From Betaproteobacteria bacterium (GTDB taxonomy: Bacteria; Pseudomonadota; Gammaproteobacteria; Burkholderiales; Ga0077523): a stretch of 64,000 nucleotides of DNA. A program made the position numbers and the translations under genes. Each line of letters opens with the position of its first letter. The stretch's first letter is position 1. Positions 1 through 8,247 of this stretch are shown piece after piece. The notes beneath the pieces are model-generated. The model saw nothing but the letters and a program-made list of their open reading frames with translations. It ran no database searches and had not been told where the DNA came from. Where the stretch lies: the NCBI GenBank assembly GCA_016713305.1, contig JADJPK010000009.1, positions 1 through 64,000 of the forward strand, written 5' to 3'.

Positions 1-677
1 TCGCGGAACCGCCCGTTGAAGCTTTCGATGTAGCCGTTCTGCATGGGCCGTCCGGGCTGGATCAGCAGATGCCGGATGCCGTGGGCCTGGGTCCAGGCGA
101 TGAACGCCCGGCTGGTGAACTCCGGGCCGTTGTCGGTACGCACCGCTGCTGGATAGCCCCGGAAGGTGGCGGCCTGGTCCAGCAGCCGCGTGACGTAGGC
201 GCCGCCGATGCCGAAGTCCACCGCGATGTCCACGCATTCGTGGCTGTAGTCGTCGGCCACGGTCAGGCATTTCAGGCGCCTGCCGCTGGCCAGACTGTCG
301 CTGACGAAGTCCATGCTCCACACCTCGTTGACTTGGGTGGCGATGCCCAGCGGCGTGCGCTCGCTGGCCGCGCGACGCGCCTTGCGGCGCTTGCGCACGG
401 CCAAGTTGGCGGCCTTGTACAGCCGGTACACCCGCTTGTGGTTCACGCCGGGGAACTGCGCGCGCAGCATGTCGTGCACGCGCCGGTAGCCAAAGCGCCG
501 GCGTTCATGCGCGATGGCCACGATCTGCCCGCTCAGCGCCTGGTTCTCGGCACTGGTGTGTGGCGGATGCCGGTAGCTGTCTCGGCTCAGCCCCACAAGC
601 CTGCACGCGCGGCGCTCGGACAGCCCGTGCTCGCGCACCAACTGCCCGATGGCCTCGCGCCGGGCCTGTGGGGCTAG
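1..677 (-). CDS. IS3-family transposase OrfB (catalytic part), cut by window edge
   Basis: This open minus-strand frame encodes the catalytic half of an IS3-type transposase. The HTH_21-like N-terminus (around RRACRLVGLSRDSY) is followed by an integrase-core domain with all three acidic residues visible: the first Asp in SMDFVSD, the second in RTDNGPEF, and the Glu in NGYIESFNGRF. The frame has no start of its own and overlaps the end of orfA one base out of phase (-1), so the active enzyme is presumably an OrfAB fusion made by programmed frameshifting near base 677, as is known for this family. The window edge removes the C-terminus just after the catalytic Glu. Nothing visible here is degenerate, so the copy may be functional. 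Confidence 0.85.
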
Positions 678-949
678 CGCTTTACCCCCAGGACGCTCTT
701 GAGTGCGTGCATGTCCAGGTGCGCCTCGGCCAGCAGCCGCTTGAGCTTGCCGTTCTCCTGCTCGAGCTCGCGCAGCCGGCGCGCGTCCGACGCCTCCATG
801 CCGCCGAACTTGGCGCGCCACTTGTAGAACGTCGCGTCCGAGAACCCGCCTTTGCGGCAGATCTCAGCCACCGCGATGCCGGCCTCGGCCTGCTTGAGGA
901 ACCCGATGATCTGTTCCTCTGTGAACTTGCTCTTCCTCATGTCCGCCAT
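674..949 (-). CDS. IS3-family transposase OrfA (helix-turn-helix)
   Basis: The 91-residue product has the standard OrfA make-up. An N-terminal HTH_Tnp_1 domain (KFTEEQIIGFLKQAEAG, then FSDATFYKWRAKFGG) recognises the IS ends. A leucine-zipper-like stretch at about residues 58-75 (LRELEQENGKLKRLL) mediates multimerisation. The length and the C-terminal ALKSVLGVKR are typical of the IS407-like group. Its stop codon lies inside the start of the orfB frame, which fits the frameshift arrangement. It reads cleanly, without internal damage. Confidence 0.88.
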   Translation of the reverse strand: MADMRKSKFTEEQIIGFLKQAEAGIAVAEICRKGGFSDATFYKWRAKFGGMEASDARRLRELEQENGKLKRLLAEAHLDMHALKSVLGVKR

Positions 950-971
950 TCTCCTGATAGGCGGACCCCTG

Positions 972-1790
972 CTACTTCACGTTGGTACGGCGGATGGGGA
1001 GCACGTCACCTGCTTCGGATTCCGAAGTGGGGTCATCACGATTCCGAAGAAGGCTCGCGGCCCCTTCTTCGGAATCGTGGATGTCCTTCTGCTGTGGATA
1101 ACTTTCGGTGGTCGCGATGCCCTGGCTGGCGAGGCGTTCGGCCAGGACCTGCAACCGCGACGGCAGCGTGCGACCGGAGAGCAGTGGATCGTCCGCGATC
1201 TCCTTGAGGGTATTCAGGCCGATCACCTGGACGGCTTTGGCCGAATGCCCCAGGGATTGGCTGACCAGCGCCAGGTAGTCGGCGTCGAGCTGCATCGCCT
1301 CGAACGGCGTCAGCGGTTCGTCGTGCAAGACGTAGAGGTTACCGAGGATGCGGCCGGTCTTGGGGTCGCGCCGTCGCCGCACCAAGCTCAGCCATCGGGT
1401 GAGGCGCAGCAGCGTCAGCGCCCGCGCCACGGTTTCGTGCGAGGCCTGCCCGGCGCAGGGCATCGACGCCAGCCACGGCCGAAGCTGCTCATAGGTCGGG
1501 AACGCCGTCACGCCATCGTCGTTGAGCATCAACCGGAACACCTGCCAGGCGTTTCGCTCCAGCGGTGTCAGGCGGCGGTCGAGGAACAGCCGCCGCGGCA
1601 CGGTCTCATGCCGGTTCCCGCTGAACAAGAAGGCATCGCCGGAGGTGCTGGGCGTGGGCGACTGTGCCGCCGCAGGCGCGCTGGGGCTGGGTTCGGAGTG
1701 GGCGTTGGGCGCAAGGTCTTGCAGCACAGCGTCGAACAGGTCAGCGAGTGCGACGGGGCCATGGCGTGGTGCAGTGTCGTCCACGGCCAT
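972..1790 (-). pseudogene. STY4528-family island replication protein, C-terminus truncated by IS
   Basis: This resembles the STY4528 family of 'pathogenicity island replication' proteins, which follow DUF2857 genes in SPI-7/PFGI-1-type integrative elements. A central conserved block (TPLERNAWQVFRLMLNDDG, then HETVARALTLLRLTRWL) looks like a winged-helix replication-initiator-like fold; that fold is my inference. The 272-residue frame is shorter than I remember for the family. The last residues (NVK and stop) are created by the IS3 terminus: the stop TAG at 972-974 lies inside the element end TGAAGTAG. The start is 3 bases after the DUF2857 stop, so the two were co-translated. Function is probably lost, but the N-terminal two thirds are intact. 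Confidence 0.72.
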
Positions 1791-1793
1791 GGC

Positions 1794-2354
1794 TCAACCC
1801 AGTCCCTGATCGACCCACGACTTGATCGCGGCCCAGACCACCGACAGGGGCAGCGACATGCCTTCGGCCAAGTCCATCGCGGCATCGAGGATGGAGGTCT
1901 CGTCTTCAAGATCGACGTTCCTGCTGCCGGTCACGGCCTTCCACTGCCGCCACAGTTCCGTGTCCTGCTTCTCGTCCAGCACGGGGTGGCGGCCTTTGCG
2001 CTTGGGCATGCCCAGGATTTCGCGACGAAGCGCCACTTCCTGGTGGGTGAGGCCGTAGAAGCGGCTGACCATCTCGGTGCTTGCGCCCAGCCTGAGCATG
2101 CGATCGACCGTGGCGATTTCCTTCTCCACGTCCTGCGCCTGTTTGAGCAACCGCCGGAGCACTTCGCGGTTGACCGTCACGGAGCACCACGAGACATTGG
2201 CGTTGGCCAGCACGCTGATCAGCGCGGGATGCTTGAGGGCGTCCAGTTCTTCCTCGCCAAACCCCATCAGCTTGCAGCGGCGCAGTTGCCCATTTCGCAG
2301 GTCATAGAGGGCTTGGGCGATGACGGCCTGGTTGAGTGGGTGTGGTGCGGACAT
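1794..2354 (-). CDS. DUF2857 protein of integrative conjugative element (BisC-like)
   Basis: The 186-residue soluble protein matches the DUF2857 family, always found after parB in this class of integrative conjugative elements. Visible landmarks are the N-terminal LYDLRNGQLRRCKLMGF block, a central helix-turn-helix-like segment (MLRLGASTEMVSRFYGLTHQEVALRRE, shown here as positions about 88-114), and the C-terminal LSVVWAAIKSWVDQGL. In ICEclc the corresponding protein is, as I recall, the FlhC-like transcription activator subunit BisC that switches on conjugation genes with its ParB-like partner. The role here is inferred from synteny. The start lies 15 bases after the parB stop. No damage is visible. 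Confidence 0.75.
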   Translation of the reverse strand: MSAPHPLNQAVIAQALYDLRNGQLRRCKLMGFGEEELDALKHPALISVLANANVSWCSVTVNREVLRRLLKQAQDVEKEIATVDRMLRLGASTEMVSRFYGLTHQEVALRREILGMPKRKGRHPVLDEKQDTELWRQWKAVTGSRNVDLEDETSILDAAMDLAEGMSLPLSVVWAAIKSWVDQGLG

Positions 2355-2369
2355 GCTGGCCTCCCTCGC

Positions 2370-4028
2370 TCACGTTCCAGAAGCCGTCGCGCCAGCTTCC
2401 AGATCGAGCAGGCGGCGGGCCAGCCGCAGCAGCCGGAACAGCTTGACCAGTGCGGTGTCGCTCAATCGCCGGGCCGCATCGCCTTGACCGTGCAGCAGCG
2501 CCGGCAGGCCACTGACGACCTGTCCGTCATCCATGCCGACGTTGGTGGGCTGCTGACCGGCCAGACATGCCAGCAACGAGAGGACGGCACTGCCCAGCGG
2601 CCCCGGGTCTTGGGCGTAGGCCCGGCAGGCAAAGCCGATGCCATCTGCACGGTCATCGATGCACTCGCCCAGGCCAGCTTCGCCCACGATCTCGCGGGCG
2701 AACTGCGCGATGTGGGTGCGCAAACGCTCGGGCGTATCCAGTCCGGGCTCGATGTACCAGACATCGGAGATGGGATAGAGCCCGCCGGCCTGCACCGGGA
2801 TGGACTGCAAGACATTCGCCGAGAAGTCGCGCGGCAGTGCATCGCCCAACTGGTCGGCGACCATGCGCTGGATGGACTCAAGCCGCTCGGTCGTCGGTGC
2901 CGGCGAGACGATGTGCTCCCGAAGCAGATCGGCGTCCGCTGCGGGGCTGCCTGCGCCTGCCTGGCCGGTATCCGCCTCGCTCTCGTGCGTCGAGGGGGTA
3001 GCCGCTGGCCGACCTGCAGGCGGCGCGGCCGCTGCAGATCCTGCGGTGATTGACGCGGTAGTGGCAGGTGGACGCGCGATGGCTCCCGGCTCCGGCAATA
3101 CCGGTGGTCTTGAGGGCGGTGTCGGATCGCTGGTCAAGGCGCGCTGCCGGCTCTCGGATTCGGTCATGTCCAAAGCGAGCACGTCGTAATCAACACCCAG
3201 CAGCTCGGCCATCTGGCCGATCAGCTCGTCCTGTACGCGCTGGGGGGCGAACTCGTCGCCTAGCGTGTCGAATTGCGACAGCACTTCCTGAAAGAACTCG
3301 TCGAAGTCCTGAACCAGCGAGCGGCCTTTGCCGTAGCGCTCCCACGCGAACATGCAGGCTTTGCGCAGGACCGACAGGCGTTCAACCTGATGGCGTCCGA
3401 GGCCGCCATAGAGCACTGCGGGGATCGCGGGCAGGAGGTAGCGTACCGCGTCGCTCATGCGGCTGATGTGCGACTGCTGGACCGGGAAGCCATCGGCAGC
3501 GAGGCGGCGGGCCAACTCGGTTTGGCTGACGGCGGCGCTGCTTTCCTGCTCGTAGAACTCGCGCGCTTTCTCCACGCCCAAAGCCCTCTCGATGAACGTG
3601 AGGCTCCCGCGCAATTCGTTCTCGGCCAGGTGGCCGGTCAGCATGACCACTTCGCCACGGCTGGGCCAGGGACGGAACAGGCACGATATGCGAAAGAACT
3701 GTTCGTCTTTCGTCTCTGACCACAGTTCGCGCAGGATCGCCAGGCGTGTGTTGCCGCCGTTGCGGATGATGTAGTGGTCTTCACCGGGACGCCGCGTGAT
3801 GGCCGGCGCTGCGTCGAGGCCACGCTCGCGGATGGATGCCTTGATTTCCTCGTAGGCCGAGTTGCGCTTCTTCCTGGGGTCGTGGTCGTAGGGGCGCAAC
3901 TGGTCCAGCGTCACGACCATCGGCGTGTCGGCGATGGGGTCGCTCAAGGCCGACGCGGACGGGCCGCCGCGCTCGAACCCCGCCGCGAGCAGCTTGCCAG
4001 CCATCTGCTGGGAGGTGATCTCAGCCAT
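2370..4028 (-). CDS. parB: ParB-family protein of integrative conjugative element
   Basis: The 552-residue protein has an N-terminal ParB/Srx-type nuclease-like domain at about residues 35-130 (VTLDQLRPYDHDPRKKRN, then YIIRNGGNTRLAIL, the family's ENGGNTR-like box). A helix-turn-helix region follows (VSQTELARRLAADGFPVQQS, about 170-190). Next comes an Ala/Pro-rich low-complexity linker at about 300-365 and a C-terminal domain specific to the PFGI-1-class element ParB proteins. In characterised elements this protein is either a segregation factor for the excised circle or, as BisD in ICEclc, part of the activator complex. Translation starts 8 bases inside the preceding small gene, so the two are coupled. 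The stop and reading frame are clean. Confidence 0.85.
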   Translation of the reverse strand: MAEITSQQMAGKLLAAGFERGGPSASALSDPIADTPMVVTLDQLRPYDHDPRKKRNSAYEEIKASIRERGLDAAPAITRRPGEDHYIIRNGGNTRLAILRELWSETKDEQFFRISCLFRPWPSRGEVVMLTGHLAENELRGSLTFIERALGVEKAREFYEQESSAAVSQTELARRLAADGFPVQQSHISRMSDAVRYLLPAIPAVLYGGLGRHQVERLSVLRKACMFAWERYGKGRSLVQDFDEFFQEVLSQFDTLGDEFAPQRVQDELIGQMAELLGVDYDVLALDMTESESRQRALTSDPTPPSRPPVLPEPGAIARPPATTASITAGSAAAAPPAGRPAATPSTHESEADTGQAGAGSPAADADLLREHIVSPAPTTERLESIQRMVADQLGDALPRDFSANVLQSIPVQAGGLYPISDVWYIEPGLDTPERLRTHIAQFAREIVGEAGLGECIDDRADGIGFACRAYAQDPGPLGSAVLSLLACLAGQQPTNVGMDDGQVVSGLPALLHGQGDAARRLSDTALVKLFRLLRLARRLLDLEAGATASGT

Positions 4029-4269
4029 GGTCGTTTCCCTGCACCTGGAACTGCGCTTCGCGCTCGGCGCGGCGGATCTGCGAACGGGCGTTGAGGGCCG
4101 CGCGGTGGTCGCTGGCCGTCGAACTGGTGTAGATCGCGGCGCAGCCGGCCTTGGTGAACTTGAGGTGGCCGCCAGGCGTGCGCTTGACGTGCCAACCTTC
4201 GCCGATCGCGAATTCGATCAGGGCGCGCAGCCGCTTGTGGCCGCGCGCCAGTTCATGTGCGTTCGCCAT
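4021..4269 (-). CDS. small HicA-like protein between parA and parB
   Basis: The product is 82 residues when started at the ATG at 4267-4269, which has GGGAGG just upstream; the longer open frame has no ribosome site. The core ALIEFAIGEGWHVKRTPGGHLKF resembles the double-stranded-RNA-binding fold of HicA toxins (Gly-Trp, then His near the sheet). The canonical partner antitoxin HicB is absent, so I would not call it a toxin. A small gene at this place is standard in the element class (called shi in ICEclc). It overlaps parA by 17 bases at its start and parB by 8 at its end, so it is translated as part of one coupled unit. Confidence 0.7.
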   Translation of the reverse strand: MANAHELARGHKRLRALIEFAIGEGWHVKRTPGGHLKFTKAGCAAIYTSSTASDHRAALNARSQIRRAEREAQFQVQGNDHG

Positions 4270-5128
4270 GGGGCCTCCCGGTATCAAGAGGGACAGGCGA
4301 ACGGCCGGACACCGTGGCAAATCGGTGTTGCCACTGCGGGAACAGCTCGCCGGCGAGACCGCGCATGGTGTCTAGCGCGGTGGGGGCCACTCTGCCTAGC
4401 GGCTGTCGATACTCGACCCGATGCACCGGCAGGCCGCGCGTCGCGGCGCGCGGATAGGCTTCGATGGCCGGCACGTCGGTAGCCAACACCCGGATGCCGG
4501 CGTGGTCCTGGAACAGATCGCGCAGGGCTTGCTGGATCAGCCGGGCGTTCGCCGATATCGGATGGACGCGGTTGATGAGCAGGTGCAGCGGCGGCGGCTC
4601 GATGCCCAGGTGCCGGTACGGCGCGATGTCTTCGAGCAACTGGATGGTGCCGCGCCGCAACTCGCGGGCGGCGAGGATTTCCGGAGTCACGGGCGACAGT
4701 GCAATGTCAGAGGCAAGCACCGCCATCTCCAAGGTCACGCTGCGCGCGCCCTGGGTGTCGATCAGCACCAGGTCATAGAGGGGAGCCAGCACCGACCGCA
4801 GGTGGCGCAACCGAAGGCGCCCATCCGGGGCGTGCAGCAGCAAGGTGTTCAACTCGCCCCGGTGGTCGTTGGAGACCACCAGGTCCAGGCCCGCGATGAT
4901 CGTGCGGGAAACGAGCTGGCTGAGTTCGCGCTCGTTGAAGGCCAGCAGCTCATAGATGCCGCCAGGTGCGCGGTGGCCCAGTTCGTAGTAGGACGACAAG
5001 GTGGGCTGCACGTCGAGATCGAGCAGCAGCACGCGCAGCCCCGCGTCGGCGGCGAGCCCGCCCAGGTTTGCGGCCGTGGTGGTTTTGCCGACGCCACCTT
5101 TCGTTGAAATGATGGATACAACCTGCAT
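4253..5128 (-). CDS. parA: ParA-family partition ATPase of integrative conjugative element
   Basis: The 291-residue protein begins with the deviant Walker A box of the ParA/MinD superfamily, STKGGVGKTTTAANLG, at residues 8-23. It continues with LLLDLDVQPTLSSYY (Walker A' region) and LVLIDTQGARS (Walker B). Such ATPases bind DNA non-specifically and position or stabilise DNA; in integrative elements parA helps keep the excised circle. Length and motif spacing are normal. The gene starts 42 bases after alpA and overlaps the next gene, which supports a single operon. Codon use and composition match its element neighbours. Confidence 0.9.
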   Translation of the reverse strand: MQVVSIISTKGGVGKTTTAANLGGLAADAGLRVLLLDLDVQPTLSSYYELGHRAPGGIYELLAFNERELSQLVSRTIIAGLDLVVSNDHRGELNTLLLHAPDGRLRLRHLRSVLAPLYDLVLIDTQGARSVTLEMAVLASDIALSPVTPEILAARELRRGTIQLLEDIAPYRHLGIEPPPLHLLINRVHPISANARLIQQALRDLFQDHAGIRVLATDVPAIEAYPRAATRGLPVHRVEYRQPLGRVAPTALDTMRGLAGELFPQWQHRFATVSGRSPVPLDTGRPHGERT

Positions 5129-5170
5129 GGCGTTCTCCGTGTGAGGATGGAAGGTCCGCTGGAGAACGGG

Positions 5171-5383
5171 TCAGGCCCGGCTGTTGACGCGCTCGGCGAT
5201 CCACTCATCGATCTCGATGGAATCCCAGCCGACGGCGCGCACGCCCAGGCGCAGCGCCTTGGGGAACTTGCCGGCGCGCATCAGGTTGTAGAGGTGGGCA
5301 CGCTTGAAGCCGGATTTCGCTTCGACTTCTAGCAAGCGCAGGATGCGGCGCTCGGGCGGTGGAAGTACAGGTGTTTGCGACAT
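5171..5383 (-). CDS. alpA: AlpA-family transcriptional regulator
   Basis: This is a small MerR-like winged-helix DNA-binding protein. The core has VEAKSGFKRAHLYNLMRAGK followed by FPKALRLGVRAVGWDSIEID, the hallmark of phage/element AlpA regulators that activate excision genes. I place the start at the ATG at 5381-5383 because AGGAG sits eight bases upstream; the longer frame would need a GTG overlapping that ribosome site. It is the first gene of the element operon, and two short palindromes lie just upstream, so it is the likely point of control. The 70-residue length is typical. Confidence 0.87.
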   Translation of the reverse strand: MSQTPVLPPPERRILRLLEVEAKSGFKRAHLYNLMRAGKFPKALRLGVRAVGWDSIEIDEWIAERVNSRA

Positions 5384-5426
5384 GGCGGTCACTCCTGAAC
5401 GCTCAGTGGCGTTTGTTGGCTTGACC

Positions 5427-5470
5427 TCTATTCAATAGACACGGCTGCGGAAAGCCATTGCAAATGCAAT
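5427..5470. promoter_or_regulatory. two inverted repeats in the alpA upstream region
   Basis: Two short palindromes lie 44-87 bases before the alpA start codon. The first is TCTATTCAATAGA at 5427-5439 (6-base arms, 1-base centre). The second is ATTGCAAATGCAAT at 5457-5470 (6-base arms, 2-base centre). The stretch is clearly AT-richer than its surroundings. Position and symmetry suggest operators for a dimeric regulator of the element operon. A candidate -35 TTGCAA overlaps the second palindrome, but I see no good -10, so the promoter itself is not assigned. Confidence 0.45.
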
Positions 5471-5501
5471 CTCCGCGGTTGCACATACAAGCTGGAAAAC
5501 T

Positions 5502-6257
5502 TCAAACTGCCGCGCTACGCACCCGGCGTCTCGCCGTGGCGAACTTGCCGTTCAAGGTTCGCTCTGCGCTGCCCATGGCGCCGCTGTGATGCGCGACCAA
5601 GGCACTGACCACGGCCTCCTGCGTCTTGAAGCTGGAGTAAGGGGTGCCAGAAGGGGACTGACCGAGCATCAACTCCAGCATGCCTCCGATGCTGTTCTGG
5701 TAGGTGGCCTCGGCCCGGTCGCTGATCGGACACTGCGCGCATGCGGGGATCGCCGTGGACTGCTTAAGCAGCGCGTCGTGCTTTTCTTGTAGATCGCGGA
5801 GTTGGCGCTTGGACTGCTCCAGGGCGGATTTCAGGGCGAGCCGCTCGACCAGCATGGCTTGCCCGGTTTCCAGCGAGATGAAGGGATGGGCGATACGTTC
5901 GCTGCGGGAGAAGAGAAAGCCGGGCCGCTGCTCAGGGTAGTGCTGACGCATCCAGCGCTTCAGATCGACGTGGCGTACCGTCAGATCAGGGGAGTCGATT
6001 AGTGCGGTGTCGCGTGACGTGATGCCGTTCTGCCCGAAGGGCAGTTCCCCATTGAGGATGCCGTCGTAGATGCGGTCGGTGTACAGCAGCAGTTCGCCCC
6101 AGCGGGGGCAGTCCAGCGACTGCGGCAGGTTCCTCGGCGACGAAATCGAGGCCAAGATTACCTGCTCGTACCGCAGCAGTCCTGCCCAGCGGATGGACGC
6201 TTCGATCGGGCGGTAGAACACCTTTGATGATGGCGCATCATTCTTGTTCTCGTGCAT
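5502..6257 (-). CDS. conserved integrative-element protein of unknown function
   Basis: The 251-residue soluble protein has no motif I can tie to a function. There is a central predicted coiled coil at about residues 138-166 (ALKSALEQSKRQLRDLQEKH). A pair of cysteines (PACAQCPISD, about 172-181) could bind metal or form a disulphide. The C-terminus is rich in Arg and Ala. Its place directly upstream of alpA and on the same strand suggests an accessory gene of the element. A 70-base piece of this gene recurs at 24431-24500, so a second copy once existed. No signal peptide or membrane segment is visible. Confidence 0.55.
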   Translation of the reverse strand: MHENKNDAPSSKVFYRPIEASIRWAGLLRYEQVILASISSPRNLPQSLDCPRWGELLLYTDRIYDGILNGELPFGQNGITSRDTALIDSPDLTVRHVDLKRWMRQHYPEQRPGFLFSRSERIAHPFISLETGQAMLVERLALKSALEQSKRQLRDLQEKHDALLKQSTAIPACAQCPISDRAEATYQNSIGGMLELMLGQSPSGTPYSSFKTQEAVVSALVAHHSGAMGSAERTLNGKFATARRRVRSAAV

Positions 6258-7157
6258 GCTCCGTCTCCTTCCAGGAGAAAAACTACATGACCGACTCCTT
6301 TGCCGGCGTCCTCATGGTCGGCTTGTGGTCTGTGCAGGAAGCGAGTCCAGCGACTCGCTTTGAGTACTTCTCACCGGTTAGCGCGGCTGGTAGCCGTTGT
6401 GTGTTCGATGTGCAAAAATCCATCGATCGCTAGAGGATCGAGCGTCGGTATGCAGGCTCGACAGTGTCGCTCACGCTATCAGGGTCGTAAGAAGTAGCGG
6501 CTTCTGCAAAACCGTCTCGGTATGGCCTGATATGCCAACGGTTTCACGAGGCGCGAGGGGGATGGCCATCGTCGTCCAACGTCCGGGCGGACGTGGTCAA
6601 CCGTTGCCTGTCATGCTTGCCCTAGCATCCTGATATATCGATAAAGAATCGCGCGCCGACACACCATAGCTACGGTGTGCGTTCTTTCGACGTGGCTTGC
6701 GATGATGAGCGCCGCGATGTGCGATGCGCGCCTTTCCACGGCGGCATCCGACCTGCGCCGCAACACCAGAAGCATCGACCTTGTCGGCATCGCGGTGGGG
6801 ATGTGGGAGCAGAAAATGGTAGGTGGGTGGCCAGTCCGAGCCCGTCGCTGCTGGCGATATATCGAGCGTGTGTCTTTGCCTGCCAGAGCATCGCCGCCTA
6901 CGGCTTCTTGATGGCGCAGTAGGTTCGGCATCCCGAGGGTACAGGCAAAAAACGCCGCCCAACGCGAAGAACCTGCACTACCCACGCATTACAAGCCTCG
7001 CGGCAACCCAGCGCAAGCAGCGCAACGTTCCATCATCGATCACGAGCTTGAGGCTGCGTATCACCGCAGCCTTGCTCCGGACCCTGTCTCGTTGCTCGTG
7101 CTTCCTGCGCGTAAACGCAAGGCTTCGCATATGACATAGTAAGACTAAGAATTACAC
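6258..7157. other. 900-base stretch without a convincing gene
   Basis: Open frames exist on both strands here (for instance around 6611-6985), but none has a recognisable domain, a good ribosome site or a biased codon pattern, and they overlap each other. Apart from the hairpin at 6339-6360, I see no tRNA, repeat array or IS end. The stretch separates the conjugative-element genes from the catabolic cassette, so an element end or an unrecognised decayed gene may lie in it. Confidence 0.4.
6339..6360. repeat. perfect 9-bp inverted repeat (hairpin)
   Basis: AAGCGAGTC at 6339-6347 and GACTCGCTT at 6352-6360 are perfect inverted copies around a 4-base loop (CAGC). The hairpin stands 82 bases upstream of the start codon of the minus-strand gene ending at 5502. 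It could be a terminator for a rightward transcript (a TTT run follows on the plus strand), a leader structure, or an operator. The sequence alone does not decide. Confidence 0.45.
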
Positions 7158-8247
7158 TCAGAACTCGATAACAGCGCGAATCTCGAGCCGGTCGTTCAGC
7201 CGCTGCAGCGCGAGATTGACGTCTTCAAGCCGAAGTCGATTAGTGACATAGGGCTCGAGCAGCAAAGTCCCTTTGAGGTAGGCGTCGGCCAGGACGGAAA
7301 ATGTTTCCGCGGCTGAGCCTCCGCCGTAACTGGAACGGGTGATTCGCTTCTCCCCCATCAAAGAACCCCAGCGGAACGCGACTTCCTGCCCTACAGGTAC
7401 CTTACCTAGCCACACCACTTGGCCGCCTGGCCGGACGAGTTCCAAGCTTGCTCGGAAAGCCGCCTCGTTACCCGCCGCCTCGAACACATAGTCGGCTCCG
7501 CGGCCGTGCGTCAACACTAAATGCTCGCCCACTAAGTCCGATCCTAGCTGCATCGTATGCGTGGCACCCATGGCAACGGCGAGATTGAGCCGTTCCGGAT
7601 CTCGATCAATGGCGATCACGGTGCCTGCGTCTGCCATTCGCGCGCCTTGGATCGCGGACAGACCCACCGCCCCGCAGCCGATCACAGTGACGCTGCTTCC
7701 CGGCACCGTCTTAGCTATGTTGAGCACTGCACCAACACCCGTGGCCACTCCGCAGCCCAGTAAACACGCCAAGTGCATCGGGATATCGGGGGGTACTGGC
7801 ACGGCGCAAGCCCCGGTTACTACCGCCAGTTCCGCGAAGGTACCAGCATACATTAGCTGCTTTATCGGTGTGTCTCCGTAGTACACCCGAGGACGGCCGT
7901 CAAATGCAGCGCCGCTGCGGCGTGGTTGCGGTATTGCTGGCACAGAATCGGCTGGTGGCGGCTGCGGTGAAGCAACCTCCGCAATGAGGGTTCCACGAAA
8001 TTACCACTGGATCCCCTGGCTTCACGTTGCTCACATCCCGCCCGACTTGTTCGACCACGCCAGCCGCCTCGTGGCCGGGTATGAACGGCAACGGCATGCC
8101 TAGGTGCCCCTGCACCGCTTCCAGATCAGTATGGCAAAGGCTTGTTGCCGCGATGCGCACCACCACATCTCCGTCGGCGAGGTTGCGCAATTCCAAGTCG
8201 CGCAACTGCAGTGGCTGGCCCGCCTGTTCGAGTACAGCAGCCTTCAC
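7158..8247 (-). CDS. zinc-type alcohol dehydrogenase (MDR family), frameshifted
   Basis: This medium-chain dehydrogenase is read in two frames. The N-terminal part (from 8247) has the catalytic zinc site region ATSLCHTDLEAVQGH and GHEAAGVV. The C-terminal part has the NAD-binding Rossmann motif VIGCGAVGLSAIQGARMA and AIDRD. The break lies at about 7912-7975 and contains at least two indels: a third-frame piece reading RHQPILCQQYRNHA fits the structural-zinc loop between them. The structural zinc cysteines look incomplete (a Cys codon appears as CGC), which may be part of the same errors. The start overlaps the SDR stop by ATGA. Expected reaction: alcohol to aldehyde or ketone with NAD, here probably on the alcohol freed by ester hydrolysis. 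Either a real pseudogene or sequence error. Confidence 0.75.

Larger units (their letters stand above)
1..979 (-). mobile_element. IS3-family insertion sequence, right part only
   Basis: The element carries the two-frame orfA/orfB arrangement of IS3-family transposons, transcribed leftwards, and runs off the left edge of the window. Its right terminus is probably base 979: read on the minus strand the sequence there begins TGAAGTAGCAGGGGTCCG, which resembles IS3-family terminal repeats starting with TGA. The other terminus is not in the window, so neither the inverted repeat nor a target duplication can be confirmed. It has inserted into the STY4528-type gene to its right and supplies that gene's stop codon. 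Confidence 0.8.

Noticed and set aside
852..3053. 733-residue plus-strand open frame
   Set aside because: It runs antisense to the STY4528, DUF2857 and parB genes, has no domain, and is Arg/His/Gln-rich as expected for GC-rich antisense frames.
6611..6985. 124-residue minus-strand open frame as a gene
   Set aside because: No domain, no ribosome site, and competing frames on both strands; kept as unassigned.
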